From the NCBI GenBank assembly GCA_936450465.1, contig OW388301.1:22379268-22443267 (forward strand): 64,000 bases of DNA, given 5' to 3'. Positions 38,389 through 50,019 of the stretch are shown piece after piece (within the stretch, counting starts at the first letter, position 1; every line of letters begins with the position of its first letter). The notes beneath the pieces were generated by a model. It had not been told where the DNA came from. It worked only from the letters and a program-made list of their open reading frames with translations, and did no database searches. The translations under genes and the position numbers were made by a program. This stretch comes from Gibbula magus (Eukaryota; Mollusca; Gastropoda; Trochida; Trochidae).

Positions 38389-39544
38389 CACAATTCATCC
38401 CAGCAGTCGAGGTGACAACAACTCATTAGCGCCCCGGCCTAATTGACTACCCAGCATGCAACCACGCAATCAGACCCTCACTGGACCTCTCCCCAAGCAG
38501 CTGCTTGATGAACTCCAGCAAAGCCTTGTCTACATGGTAGATCATTACTATGTAAAGAACAGCCTCAAGGTAAGAAGGAATTTACCATCATGTTTGATAC
38601 CCGCAGGAGAAAGGGACGGGGACAGAAAGGGAAGGCTCAACCTTCCCCAGACGGCCCTGCACCCGCTCCCAACCCCCCGGCCGAATCAGCACCACCTGCA
38701 GAGACAGAGACGGCACCCACCACTGTCGATTTCGAGCCAGCCAGGACCACTACTAGGACGAACAGGCGACGGAAGAGGCAGAGGAGGGAGGTAGACAACA
38801 CCGAGAGCAGCAGCGTCAGCAGCAGCCCGATGGAGTCAGCCCCGGTGAAAGGAAAAGGAGGAAGAACCTGACGCACCACCCACTGTAGCAGAACCCCCAC
38901 CTCCATCACAGCACAGAAGAGCGGGGCGCAAAAGGGGAAGACTCAACCCTCCCCAGAAGCACCTTGCTCGGAAGAAACCATCTCTGCCATATCAGACATA
39001 CTCAGAGGGCCATAACCACAAGATGCTTGTCCCCTCACCCACCAAACTCCAAGGAAAGACCGTCCATCTCCTCCAGGTTGATAGAAGAACCTCGTCTGCG
39101 CCCTTCTCCCTCCACGTGTGGGGTCAATTCATCGTCAGTGGTAAGATATGCTTCGGCCAAGTAACCTACCAAATGGACAATGAATTCCGTTGACGAGCCA
39201 TTGCATCCTGTATCTACAACATCGACAACGTCACCATGCCTCCCAAGGCGGTGGACAGCATGCACAGCCTTCTCCTGGACTAGCTCCTTCCATCATTCTA
39301 CACCTTCACTTCACCCACCACTACCATGGCCGTAACCTTTATTTTAAACTAGGCTATTCCAAATTCAAAATTATAAAATTTCCAAATTCAACCAACTTTC
39401 GAAAGTGGCATCAAAATTCCCCATTTCTACCCTTTATTTTTATTTGAAACTCCATTAACCGCTGCCCGGCATTTATTTTTGGCAGCCGAGTGAGCTCCAC
39501 TGAAGATCGCTCGTTAAATACCGGTATGACCAACAACAACAACA
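38389..39544 (+). mobile_element. GC-rich retroposon with 11-bp target-site duplication
   Basis: AGTTTATGAAG occurs exactly at 38378-38388 and 39545-39555, and the host minus-strand LINE frame is continuous when the 1,156 bp between them is removed. The right end is ACCAACAACAACAACA, a CAA-repeat tail, so the element reads left to right. The body is GC-rich with Pro/Arg-rich frames (for example 38590-38871) and, at about 39022-39190, LQGKTVHLLQVDRR and FSLHVWGQFIVSGKICFGQV in one frame. I do not recognise the protein. It may be a fragment of a LINE ORF or a retroposed host transcript. Confidence 0.75.
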
Positions 39545-41159
39545 AGTTTATGAAGAATGCAAATACATTTATTGTTCTTCAGTGACTCAGCAGGAAGCAA
39601 GTCCGGGCCGGCTAACTTTCCCTGTTTCGCACATGCAAAAGCTTTCTGGACCTCATTGCTGGATACGGGTTTATCTAGGTCACTAGTGTTGACTGCAATA
39701 TCAGCTGTCAGGTGACTCCCTGACAAGGCTTCACGTACTTAAAGCAAATGTGAATCATCGAAATGTGAAGCTGAATGTTTCACAAACAGAGAGCTATAAT
39801 CATGTTTCCACTTATCAAGCACAACAGCACTGTCCATAGAGATTCGATTGCCATCATATACTTCCATTTGAATACTGCTGGTACGATCACTGGCTAAAAC
39901 AAACTTACCTTTAGTTTTCCAAAAGGCACCTGAATCAGAGTTGTTATCGTCTATAGAGTCTTTGTTGTTCGTCACTCTGATATTCTTGCTTGTATTTCTG
40001 CAGAGGCCTATCAAACGTTTTTCGTTCGAAATTAAACCCTCCTCTCGAACGTTTCTTACCAACATGTGATTTACAGCCGAGCCACTGTTTTTCAGCAGAA
40101 CAGATGCGACTTTGTCGAGTTCTGGATATATGAAAGACAAAAACTCACAATAGGCTGTATTTATGTTCTCTTAACTAGAGAGGGACTGCTCTATCTTCTC
40201 TTTGGTGCTGTTCACAGATGCGATGCTAGCTTCGTTCTGCCAGAAGGCGTTATTCACTTTATTCTGATTGTAGCGTCGAGAGGCAGCTTGATCAGGGTGT
40301 TGTTTGTTGCAAGGTGTATTGTCATGGTAGCTGAGTGAACTAGGAAGCTGTATACTCCAGGAGAGCACAGAGTGGTCTGGAAATGTGTCAGGGGTGTTAG
40401 TACAATCAATACAAGAAGCCATCTTGATTACCTCGAAGATGTTATATAAACGCAAGTCCTCGTGAGAGGTTATCACATAATCAACCACAGATGATCCGTT
40501 CTTAATGTAAGTGAAATCCTGCTTACCAATTCACCCATTAACCATACACAGATTTTCATCTACTAGAAATTCGCTTAACTTGCTCCCGTCAAAGTTTTCT
40601 TTGAAATCGATCACTTCATGTTCCAGGACAGAATCGACTCCCGCAATGAAATCACTTTCACTGCCAACTCTACAGTTCAGGTCTCAACAGAAACAGATCT
40701 TGCCTAAGTTCTGATATAAACACAACTTCGTCAGAAGAGACCCATAGAAGCGTTCAGCGTCGTTAGGAAGAGATGAACAGGCAGGTGGTAGGTAGCACAC
40801 ACACAACACTAGGGCGAAATTAGCATCGTTATATGAGGTCAGTTTAAACCAGATAGTGTCTTCTTTCTCGGTATCTAATACATCAACATCGAAGTCTTTG
40901 AGTAAAGCATTTTTGAAAAGGCACCAACTCCACCTGAAGCCTGTTTAGCTCTTTTATGAATGTTATTGCGATTATTCCAAAACCAGGTATATCACGTTAT
41001 GGTAGTTTTACATTTATCGCGGAGAAAAGTCTTACAGAGACCAAATACATCAAAGTCAGAGTTTATAATAACAGATTGCCTAAAAAAAGTATTTGCCGAT
41101 CAATCATTACCCCATCCACCAACGTTACAGGTTGTTCTACTGTGATCCCTTGACTGTGA
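39545..41159 (-). pseudogene. 5' part of ORF2 of the split minus-strand LINE: endonuclease and RT start
   Basis: Read on the minus strand. Near 41120 TTCNVGGWGND starts an endonuclease domain, followed by DFDVFGLC, GGVGAF, VLCVCYLPPACSSLPND, a GDLNCRVGS-equivalent (now with a stop) and PDHSVLSWS near 40370. The linker follows (39739-40140, FWKTKGKFVLA), then the RT start VSSNEVQKAFACAKQGKLAGPDLLPAESLKNN near 39600. At least four in-frame stops or frameshifts are present, so it is dead. At 39555 the frame passes into the retroposon and resumes at 38377 with LFTFCFNNG. Confidence 0.85.
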
Positions 41160-41836
41160 CGAGAAGCGGAGAGAACTAGACTTGCCCACCTCCTTCAGAA
41201 TAGTGTGTATGTTTGTCCTAGTGATGAGCTCATCCTGGGACAGAACTCGATCAAAGTAGACTCGGGAAAAGTCTTTACTATCTCTTAGATGTTTTTTGTT
41301 GTTTTGTAACAACTTACGTTTCTGTTCTTCGTTTTCCAGGGTAACGATGACAACTTCCGGCTTATTATCGCTGCGATATATCCTCACTGCTGTGACCGCT
41401 TTTACCTTCGTTAGTTTTAATCCATCTCGGATGACCTGATTCACTCTATGATAACGTTCAGATCGTCATTTTTCGTTTTAGAAAAAGTGAGGTTACGTAC
41501 CATCACATCACACTGTGACTTTTTGTCCGATGTACTTTTCACATTCGACACTTGTTTTTCTACTCCAGCTATCCTCTTAGACAAATCATTAAGTCCTTTA
41601 TCTGAATTTTCCATCAAACTTGGTTGCGTACATTCCATTTTGACTATCTTTTCCCTGAGCTGTTGAACTTGAGAATCGAACTGCTTTCTAAGATGTTCGG
41701 TCTCTACCTTAAGGGCGGCCCTTAATTTTTTCATCACTCGCTCTTCACTCTCACTTAGCTGATTGACAAACCAGTCCTTCATATTGTTTATTGCCGTTAA
41801 AAGGGCTTTATTTGAGATTGACTCTTCATTCGTCAC
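41160..41836 (-). pseudogene. ORF1 of the minus-strand LINE: coiled coil plus RRM-like domain
   Basis: The ATG at 41836 opens a 131-codon frame with a heptad-rich coiled coil (about residues 10-100: VMKKLRAALKVETEHLRKQF, VQQLREKIVK, LSKRIAGVEKQVSNVK). CDVMVRNLTFSKTKNDDLNV follows, then after a one-base shift VNQVIRDGLKLTKV, AVRIYRSDNKPEVVIVTLEN and RVYFDRVLSQDEL. This order, trimerising coil then RNA-recognition fold, is that of LINE ORF1 RNA-binding proteins. The single shift near 41448 breaks it. Confidence 0.75.
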
Positions 41837-44020
41837 AGTCTTGTTTACATTATTCTGTGATATTTGTGAATTTTTTGTTCTAAGTCTCTTTTTAGCACAT
41901 GATTTTCATGATTCAGCATTTAATACTGTTTATACACTGCTTCAACATAGTCTGCCGATTCGGTGAATGATTCACAAACCTCAATTTTATCAGAAATTTA
42001 ACTCGAACACACAAAGTTCGAATATTTGGCAGAATGAGTCAATTTTCACAAAACAATATGTCTATTCTTTTCGCAGACGATTTATATATATATATATGTC
42101 TTTTTACTTTATGAAGTAAATTTATGGTCGGATGGCTATACAATTATAGATTTGTCTTCATTAATTCAAAGACAAAAACAACCACGTCTACTCGGGTCAG
42201 GGGAGATGTTAGGTTCTGTTTAGGTATATCAAAGACGCACGGACAAATGACATTTCCTTGCATAACCCACATGTCGACTCGACGGCGCAGTTCTACCTGA
42301 CCTTACTATACAATACAGGTCGAGTGAGCAGTTCAGTGGATACCGGGAATACGAAGCTTACATGTACCCTCTCGTGATTAATGTGTTCAATGCTATTGCG
42401 TTTATAAATTTACATTTGCGTAGGGTGGTTATGATGATAGCGATGATGATGATAAACTACAGATATAGCGTTATTTATCTTAATAACAAAGTTATTGTTG
42501 TTTATTTGTGGGTCTCAAAAGTCATACATGTACGCATGTCCGATTCTGTAACAGGGTGAGACAGTTTGTACTAAACTGATTTTCTTATTTCCCGTTAATG
42601 TTAGAATGAACGTAATACGAGAGAGAAACATTATTGTATATACACATGTAATTGCATTGGGGAAATTCACTTTATATAAAGTTTGAATATTGTCGTCCTC
42701 ATAGTATTGTATTGATAATTTTATTTAGCTAAACAGTGTGTACACATTATGTAATGTTTATTATTGTTATTGTAAAAGTTAAATACTCGAATATGATAAT
42801 AGATTAATAGTTTTCATGTGTTAGTGCACGTGTTAGTGTGGTTTGGGGAAGTTGTGGGTCGGTCGATCTGAGCACTGACATGTTGTGTGTATATGTATTC
42901 GCGTGTACAAACGTACATGTACGTGTAGATGTGGGGTATTCCCCTGAAGCCAGTTTGAACTCCGGTAAAATCCTTGTAAGATTTTCATTTCTTGTGGGTA
43001 AATTCAGAACTCAGTTCATTTTGATGATAAAAAAATGAGACTTTATTTACAAGATGATGTTGTATGCTGTAAATTTGAATTGTACAGGTTTCTATTTAGA
43101 ATTGCATAATTATATAGAACTGACATTGGAACGGCCAATTCCATTATGACAAATGCATTTCAAGGGTATTCACTGTCGATGATATAGTCATCAAACGTCC
43201 AAGAAACTGTAATCATGTTCCAGTGAAGAATGTTACACAACAATATTGATTAATATACATTTCTATTAACATTACATATTTGGTAAGGGTGCGTTTCATT
43301 TACATCGTTATATGGGAGTAAAGTATCAAAACCCCATTGGCCTATCTTTTCTTATCATTTGTCATAAAAACTTAAATTGGGATTTCTGTCGGGAGATGTA
43401 TCTTCCTGTATGCTTGTGGATTTGATTAAACTGTGAGCTTGTCCTGTTCATAAAGTGTGGAATAATGTGACACGCAGATGCATAAATCGGAACGGTAAAC
43501 ATACATATAGTAACCTTTTAATGATAGGAATGTACTTGGAATCAATTTTTTTTCAAGACATTGGATTTTGGTTTGAGGTAAATATGACACGTTTATCTGA
43601 AAAAGACACGCATATATACATTCGAGGTGCATATATGTATTGGCAAATACATTTATGCATGTCTATAAAAAAGATAGCAAGGCACATGTTAAAGAGTTAC
43701 ATAATGATGTTTAACATTGACATAATCAACATGTTGATATACATGTACATTGAATTTCGATTGATGCATATTTGAAAACATCAACATATACATTACAGTA
43801 CAATTAAATTCCGTGTTAAATTATAAGTGTAATGAATGTCAATTATTTACTATATGTTTGTCTTGCACATGCAAACAAGTTTTTGACTATTGTTTCTTCG
43901 GTTGCTTAGTTTGCTAGTGAATATATTTACAGTTCTAAGTGAAAATCTGTATGTATACATTTAAGTCCCTATATAACTATAGCAAGTTGTTTTAAACGTA
44001 AATGGAAACAAACATTGTTT
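41837..44020. other. AT-rich non-coding stretch
   Basis: It includes the 5' flank of the minus-strand LINE (to roughly 41970) and no other recognisable element. Small open frames lack motifs. Confidence 0.45.
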
Positions 44021-44936
44021 TAAGGAGAGATGGGACCCAGAAATCGAACTCGCTTACGGTAACATTTTGCGACAACAAATTATTGTAGTGAATAAGTCTA
44101 AAAATATATGGATTACGTTGTTTAGGGCATACGATTATCCATACAATAACTAAAAGTGCTTAAATATTCCACAACGCCTTTTTAACGGTCATTTTACGAC
44201 ATGCCGCATAACGTTATCGTCACCTATATTCGCGGTAAATATGTTACTGTGTGTATTATTCGAATTACATACGTATCTTTAGTTACTGACGAATTTAAAT
44301 CGCCTGGTATAATCAACTGATTGTTATTCTTCCATCATGCACTCTTAGATTTATAGTATGTTCAACAATGATTACACGGTAGGCCGTCAAAGTTACACTT
44401 GAAACCATCAAAATTGCCGTGACGTTAGGTTTTTATGTTTATTAAGGTAATTTAAAACATGACGTTAAAGTGATGAAAAACCTCCGGTGACCCCTTATTT
44501 TTATTTTTGAATTCGTTTGTTTATTTAAATGTGCACATTATACTGCATTTTTAGCAATATCTAAAATATGTGTGTCAGTGAGAAATCTTGTTGAATATGC
44601 GAAAAACGATAAGAAAAATGCCGTTTTTAATTAAAAAGTGCTTAATTTAATTTTGTTTCTCTTTCCAGTATCATTAATTCTCAAAATATAGACTTGCTAT
44701 GCATCCCCGTATGTAACTGAAATGCATTTGAAAGGATTCATCTAAATACATCAAATCAGTCAAAAATGGCGTAATTTGCCGACGGGAGTATTATTATTAA
44801 TGCCGATAACTCTTTAAATCGTTCGGTGACCCCCAAATTTTCTTACATTTTTGGATAAAAGACACAATAAACCTGCTATTTTGAAAAAATAAACGAATTC
44901 TAAAATATTTTGTTTCATCGTCCCATCTCTCCTTAA
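44021..44936. mobile_element. Nonautonomous DNA transposon (TTAA-flanked MITE)
   Basis: TTAAGGAGAGATGGGAC at 44020-44036 is exactly inverted at 44920-44936, giving a 917-bp unit. The TTAA at each end could be a target duplication, as in piggyBac-type elements, leaving GGAGAGATGGGAC as the terminus. Inside, GGTGACCCC occurs twice (about 44487 and 44824). There is no ORF of note. The superfamily call is tentative. Confidence 0.75.
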
Positions 44937-45734
44937 CATATATGGCCGGACATGTTATATCCTTGATATTGCATTTTCGAAAGCATTAAAAGAACTTATT
45001 CAATAACATTACTTTATTATAAGAGCGTACCTATATTTCTGCTAACAGAGCACTGCGTGTACACGAGTTGAAGATGTTGAAGAATTGCGGCTGGGAGAAT
45101 GTGACTTTCGGTAGCTTAAAGGATTGTTGCGTTGTGAAAGAAAAACGAGAGATATGCTGAATGATGAAGTTTAAGGTCAATAACTGCGTAGTGAAGTTGA
45201 GATACGTGTATGTGTTAAATGAGGTATCACATAGTGTGACATGTTTCTAATCATGTATATTAAACAACTGCCTCAAAGTATCAAAGTATATTGTCGGTAT
45301 GACGTCACAGAAAACGTGAATCAAAACCGTTTTAAGTATTTTATTATCGCACGTCTTCAGCAATTCAAATAGACTCAGCATATCATGATAAACAAGATCG
45401 AATACTTGAACCTTTCTGATGATTACCCTAAGTAATAACAGCGCCTAAACACATAATCTATGAACATCCTTGTATGAGTATATTTGCAATTGCCTCCATT
45501 TAAATGAATAAAACCGTAATATAATAGCGTACTGTCTCTGACACTATCAATGTATATAAAACATAGATGAGCGTTAGCAAAAGTAAAGTGTGAATATTTG
45601 GAGGTTTTTAATTACGCTTGAAAACACGCGACTAACTATATTACGTTATCCGGTATATCATTTATTGCTGACGACTGAACGCCCTCTTTCAATACACAAC
45701 CCGCTTTCAATACAACCCGTCCCTTGTTTTAAGC
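44937..45734. other. Non-coding stretch
   Basis: Nothing recognised apart from a TGACGTCA site near 45300. Confidence 0.4.
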
Positions 45735-45930
45735 AGTTTGCGTCTCGCCGGGTTTATTGTCTGGCTCCATATGACAGGATTTTGTGGATAGTATGTTTTA
45801 AAACGTACAAGTAACAAGAGCTAATAAGCCAATTTAGCTGGGCATTTACTTTTAAATTGTGTTATATATTGTACAATGAGTTTTATGGGTGGTACTTTAA
45901 TAAACTATTATATATCTCTCTCTGTAACAG
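45735..45930 (+). mobile_element. LINE 3' tail
   Basis: Matches 32225-32385 in order: GTCTCGCCGG, GTGGATA, TTTAAAAC, TATATTGTACA, ACTTTAATAAACTATTATAT and a CTCTCT end. No coding part survives except a short ORF of unknown meaning at 45590-45814. Confidence 0.6.
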
Positions 45931-46082
45931 GTATCGAATATCGAATGCATTTAAAGTTAATTTTATTTTCCAATAGTGTGTGAAACAAATGCATATACAT
46001 TCGTTCAAACTTCTAGTAATACTCTCCTATCTACATGTAGTTTTGATATTTTTTTCATTCAAGTGATAAGTTGATCGAGGCT

Positions 46083-46165
46083 ACGTCGGCCGAGTAGGTA
46101 AACTGTTAGTACAGTCAGTGTTGGCGGTTGGTGCCTTATACTGAGAAAGGGGGTTCAAATCCTGC
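46083..46165 (+). mobile_element. tRNA-like sequence, probably a SINE head
   Basis: GTCGGCCGAGTAGGTAAACTG resembles an A box and GGGGTTCAAATCCTGC contains the B box GGTTCAAATCC. The spacing would fit a Leu/Ser-type tRNA with a long variable arm. The acceptor stem does not pair well, so a functional tRNA is unlikely. Confidence 0.45.
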
Positions 46166-46489
46166 AAGGAACTCTTCCGAAAAATGGCACTGGTCGAGTG
46201 AACCTACTGCCTTCAAATTGCAAATGCAAATTCATTCGTTTCGGCTACATTCAATCTATAGATTTGAAATGTTTCATTCAACTCATGTATCGTCATATAT
46301 TTTTGGTAAAATATCAAGAAGATATTAATACAGGTTGTATATTTGAATATTACATTATGTCGAAATGTTTACCACACAAGGTCGTATGTATGGTAATGAT
46401 TTTAAGTGCCGATATCAATTGTTTAATTATGATAATGCGTTGTTTTGACTATCACCTTAGTGCTCTTAACACATGTTGATTTAACTCTG

Positions 46490-46765
46490 TTGTGTGCCAA
46501 AACCTGTTTTAATATCTTAGGAAGAAGAAGATGGTGTTTATATAAGTAATAACATTTTTATATCAGTATATTGCTATATTTACTTTATTCCTTGGTTAAT
46601 GCCACAATGATTAATTTAGTTTATCGGATATTAACCCTCAAATTGTGTCTATCATAATTCCTATGTAAGGGCTTGTGTATATTTGTTGGTTATATAATTA
46701 TGTATGTATGTTATGTAAACGCAAGATGAGACGTTAATAAAATATATGTCTGTCTGTCTATCCTA
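46490..46765 (+). mobile_element. LINE 3' end
   Basis: CAAAACCTGTTTTAATATCT would encode KTCFNIL, the same C-terminal word as in the LINE at 38115-38140 (KTCFNILRERR). The UTR that follows ends GACGTTAATAAAATATATGT plus CTGTCTGTCTAT. This is a short 5'-truncated copy of that LINE family. Confidence 0.65.
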
Positions 46766-47349
46766 ATGCGACAAGGGGGAAGCAGGCTTAGTAAATCTCG
46801 TTAATATACACCTGAGTGAATTCACCACCTGATATCTTTATTACATAACGTGTTTGAGAGATCGGTGTCTCCATCGTAATACACACACAGAGAAATATAA
46901 CATGTTCATTTCGCCAAAGACAAGCATGTAGACAGACAGACAAACAGACAGAAGTAGGTTTTTAAGTGTCACAAGTTTGTTTTAAGATACAAGACAGTAA
47001 ATATTACATATATGAATTAAATATTTTTTACCCGTGTCATGTGTGTATTTGTTTTATTTCATAATATTTGTATATATAGAACAACGGAATGCATGAAATG
47101 ACAATTCTCGCCCTTCCCAAAACTTTCAAAAGGGTTGATCTCATGTAATTAACATAACTTTTGGTTTCAAAGTATGTATTATGACGAGGTCGGGATTTGG
47201 CTAGGAGTTATGTAAAGTTCTTAAGAAACTTCTGTATAATTGTATAAAAGTGAACAATATAATGTTGAGGAATTAATTTTAAAATTCTCAAGTGGTGAAC
47301 ACTAGTCAGTGACTAATTCTTTTCCTAATGGTCAAGAACGTTTACAGAC
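46766..47349. other. Non-coding stretch
   Basis: A short CAGACAGA/CAAACAGACAG run lies near 46935. No gene is seen. Confidence 0.4.
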
Positions 47350-47905
47350 TGATATTTTATTCAAATCTCACCTCGATTTCATTATTATAAATATGTACAT
47401 ATATTGATAAATAAACAGGTAAAACATCGAGCCACCCACTATGGGTTAATGAGAGACCAGAGTTGAGATATCCGTCGTCGAATTAACTCCAGGCAAACCG
47501 GAAGTAGATCACGAGATCAGTAAGTGTGCAGCTACGCGTGTCGGACACGGCGGTATCCTTTGATGTGATTAAAGTTAATTGTCACTTGAATGGGAGGTGG
47601 TAGATATGGTAATGCAATGGGCATAGGTTGGCATAGGGGTGCCTTTGGAAAATACGGAAGATACAAGTGTAATAATGCTCCGTGCACCCTGTCAAAACAC
47701 CGTATATCATAATAATTACTAATTTAGATTCCAAAGATAAATATGTTACTTTAATGACTTTTAAATATTTTCTTTCACCGCTAGCCTCAGCCATAACATA
47801 AATGTATAAGCGCCGACTTTCCTGTATATGAATGACTCTTGTAGTGTTTGTGTGTGTTTCACTCTATGTTATTATATTAGTATTTTATTTTGTACTTCTT
47901 TTAAT
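47350..47905. repeat. Dispersed repeat R1, copy 2, left half
   Basis: Collinear with 32729-32876 and 33985-34250. Read on the minus strand, its outer end resembles a LINE 3' end (GAGGTGAGATTTGAATAAAA). It is cut at 47905 by the DIRS-like pair and continues at 56740. Confidence 0.8.
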
Positions 47906-48218
47906 AAAATAGTACGTTTTTGATTAAACGTAATTATTTATACTTACCTGTTGACTAGACCTACTTTGCCTTACCTCCTAAGGGTAATGCTATTTCAACC
48001 TTAATACAGACGAACTTGAAGAGTGGAGAAGGGGTGCGTAAAATCCCTTATCCAAGGGCCGGTAAGTCTAGGTGGTCTCGTGACGTCACTACCTGTTCAG
48101 GTCACTCTCCGAAAGTCCCAAAGGCAAGACAGACCAAGTGGGGAGGATGGGAGGGCCTAGAGCGTAGGTCTAGTCAACAGGTTAGTATAAATAATTACGT
48201 TTAATCAAAAACGTACTA
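47906..48218. repeat. Left terminal block of the DIRS-like pair
   Basis: 313 bp bounded by inverted GTACGTTTTTGATTAAACGT (47912) and ACGTTTAATCAAAAACGTAC (about 48197). It contains GTTGACTAGACCTAC near each end, again inverted, and a central CGTGACGTCACTACCTG. It is nearly identical to the reverse complement of 56423-56739. GTTGACTAGACCTACTTTGC recurs just inside, at 48236. Confidence 0.9.
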
Positions 48219-48468
48219 TCATTTAAATACCTATCTGTTGACTAGACCTACTTTGCCTAGAATCCCACCGCAAGGAGGCGGGTCAGTAGATACATGGTAG
48301 TGACGAGTCCAGCGACTAGCCCTGAGTGTAAGCTAACCTACGAGTCCTCCACCCTGTGGTGAGGACAAGGCACAGCCCGGGAGATACCATCTCTAACGCT
48401 AAGCGGATCGAAGAGACAACCCAGCCACTCAACTTCTGATCAACACACTGCCCCCCAAACCCCAACAG

Positions 48469-48471
<3 letters not shown>

Positions 48472-48500
<29 letters not shown>
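48472..48500 (+). repeat. Run of 29 G
   Basis: An uninterrupted G tract in the 3' UTR of the left arm (C tract on the coding strand). The matching place in the right arm (about 56190-56205) has only CACCTCCCTCCCTG, so the run expanded in one copy. It can form a G-quadruplex and is also prone to assembly error. Confidence 0.9.
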
Positions 48501-48504
<4 letters not shown>

Positions 48505-48582
48505 AACGAAGTTAAAGAAAAAACCAACAGACACGAGTTAGCAATGTAAACCCTGTTTATTTACAATAAGTCTCAAAAGCGT

Positions 48583-50019
48583 CTAAGAAGGATGACCCTT
48601 TCTTGGTCTGGTTGGGGGGACCACCTTCGTCTGCGCGAAGACCTGTGGACCCAGCCTAGAGATGCCTTCAAGATCAGTTGTGGAGACATCTCGTAGGTAA
48701 TGGTTGGCGATAACCTCTGATGAACGCCAAAAACACCCTGCCATGACATCCGAAACCGCGATGTTGCAGTGATACGCCATCGTGGCTGAAACTGCGCGGA
48801 TCTCATGAGGATTTGAACGCAACGGCGGAGGCAAATCAGCGGCCTTGTACGCATCAATTACCGCCGATCTTAGATACACCCCAAACGCTCGCTTGTCTAG
48901 TTCCTTGGTGCTCCTGGGTGAGTGAGGCAAGAACAGACGACGCCTGCCATCCCTCAGCCTGCGTGTACACTGTCTTACTGGACACAGAGAGAGATCCACC
49001 TCACCTGAGTCCGAACCCAGAGCTGGGATAGAGAACGTACGTCCCGCTTCATCCGCTCCCTGGTTCTTACAGACAAAATCAGGAGCCAACCCCAGCGAGG
49101 CGGAGCCCCCCTCCCTGACCTCAAAACGTAGCAGGTCCGCCTGCAACGCATGGATCTCTGAAATCCGCGCTGCAGAGGCCATGGCCACCAGAAAAATGAC
49201 CTTGATGGTGAGAGGGAGGAGAGGCACGTCGGAGAGCGGTTCATACCTATCGGAGCGCAGGTGGTTGAGCACAATGGCTAAGTCCCATTCAGGTGGGCGA
49301 AGCCTGGACCTGCCATCCACCGAACGGAAGGTTTTAATGAGGCCCTTGAGGACCGACACATCCAAGCCTGGCGATCTCTTCCTGAGAACCAACAGGATAG
49401 CCGACATGTTGGTGTTAATTGACGACGCCTTAAGATGTCTAGTGTTGCGAAGGTACACCAAGTACTCCGCAACCTGAGGCACTGAAGCCTCTGCCGGAAT
49501 GAAATCCCTCTGAGCACAGAAAGAGGCGAAGGCCTGCCACTGGAAATCATAGAGCTTCCTAGTGGTTTTCCTATGCGAGGTAGCTATTGCGTTGGCGACG
49601 CACTTAGAGTATCCACTACTCCTTAACCCTCTTTTAATACAAGCCAAGCGTGAAGGGAGAACACCTGAGGGTTCTCGTGTAACCTTCCGCTTGGCCTGCT
49701 GATGAGCAGATCCCTCCGTATCTGAATCGGAAACGGTTCCTGCTGACAGAGCCGACGGAGAGGAACGAACCACGGCCGGGCTGGCCACCAAGGGGCGACC
49801 AGCAGGAGACGAAGAATCCGAGTTTCCCCTATCTTGGCTACAACTTGGGAGAGGATGGCCGGCGGTGGAAAAGCATAGGCGTCCATCCCCTCCCACCCTA
49901 ACGAGAGCGCGTCTAAGCCCATCGCTAGCGGGTCTGGCACTGGGGAGATGTAGGTTGGCAATTGGTGGTTGAGACACGTCGCGAAGAGATCTATCAGCGG
50001 GGTGCAGAACTGGAGACAC
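48583..50019 (-). CDS. Tyrosine recombinase of the DIRS-like element (left arm)
   Basis: The 478-codon frame opens at GTG, so the true start is unknown. Its first 130 or so codons overlap the RT/RNase H frame, as is common in DIRS elements. The core-binding region begins near KCVANAIATSHRKTTRKLYD. The catalytic domain has all expected residues: Arg285 (SAARISEIHAL), His405 and Arg408 (HEIR), Trp431 (GCFWRSSEV) and Tyr441 (ANHYLRD). The enzyme would integrate a circular cDNA without target duplication. Compared with the right-arm copy it lacks about 4-5 residues near VRQCTRRLRDGRR. It ends just upstream of the UTR and terminal block. Host-encoded recombinase is unlikely given the adjoining RT. 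Confidence 0.9.
   Translation of the reverse strand: MSPVLHPADRSLRDVSQPPIANLHLPSARPASDGLRRALVRVGGDGRLCFSTAGHPLPSCSQDRGNSDSSSPAGRPLVASPAVVRSSPSALSAGTVSDSDTEGSAHQQAKRKVTREPSGVLPSRLACIKRGLRSSGYSKCVANAIATSHRKTTRKLYDFQWQAFASFCAQRDFIPAEASVPQVAEYLVYLRNTRHLKASSINTNMSAILLVLRKRSPGLDVSVLKGLIKTFRSVDGRSRLRPPEWDLAIVLNHLRSDRYEPLSDVPLLPLTIKVIFLVAMASAARISEIHALQADLLRFEVREGGSASLGLAPDFVCKNQGADEAGRTFSIPALGSDSGEVDLSLCPVRQCTRRLRDGRRRLFLPHSPRSTKELDKRAFGVYLRSAVIDAYKAADLPPPLRSNPHEIRAVSATMAYHCNIAVSDVMAGCFWRSSEVIANHYLRDVSTTDLEGISRLGPQVFAQTKVVPPTRPRKGHPS

Noticed and set aside
48573..49550. Other ORFs of 70-100 codons on both strands over the recombinase
   Set aside because: Shadow frames in GC-rich coding sequence.
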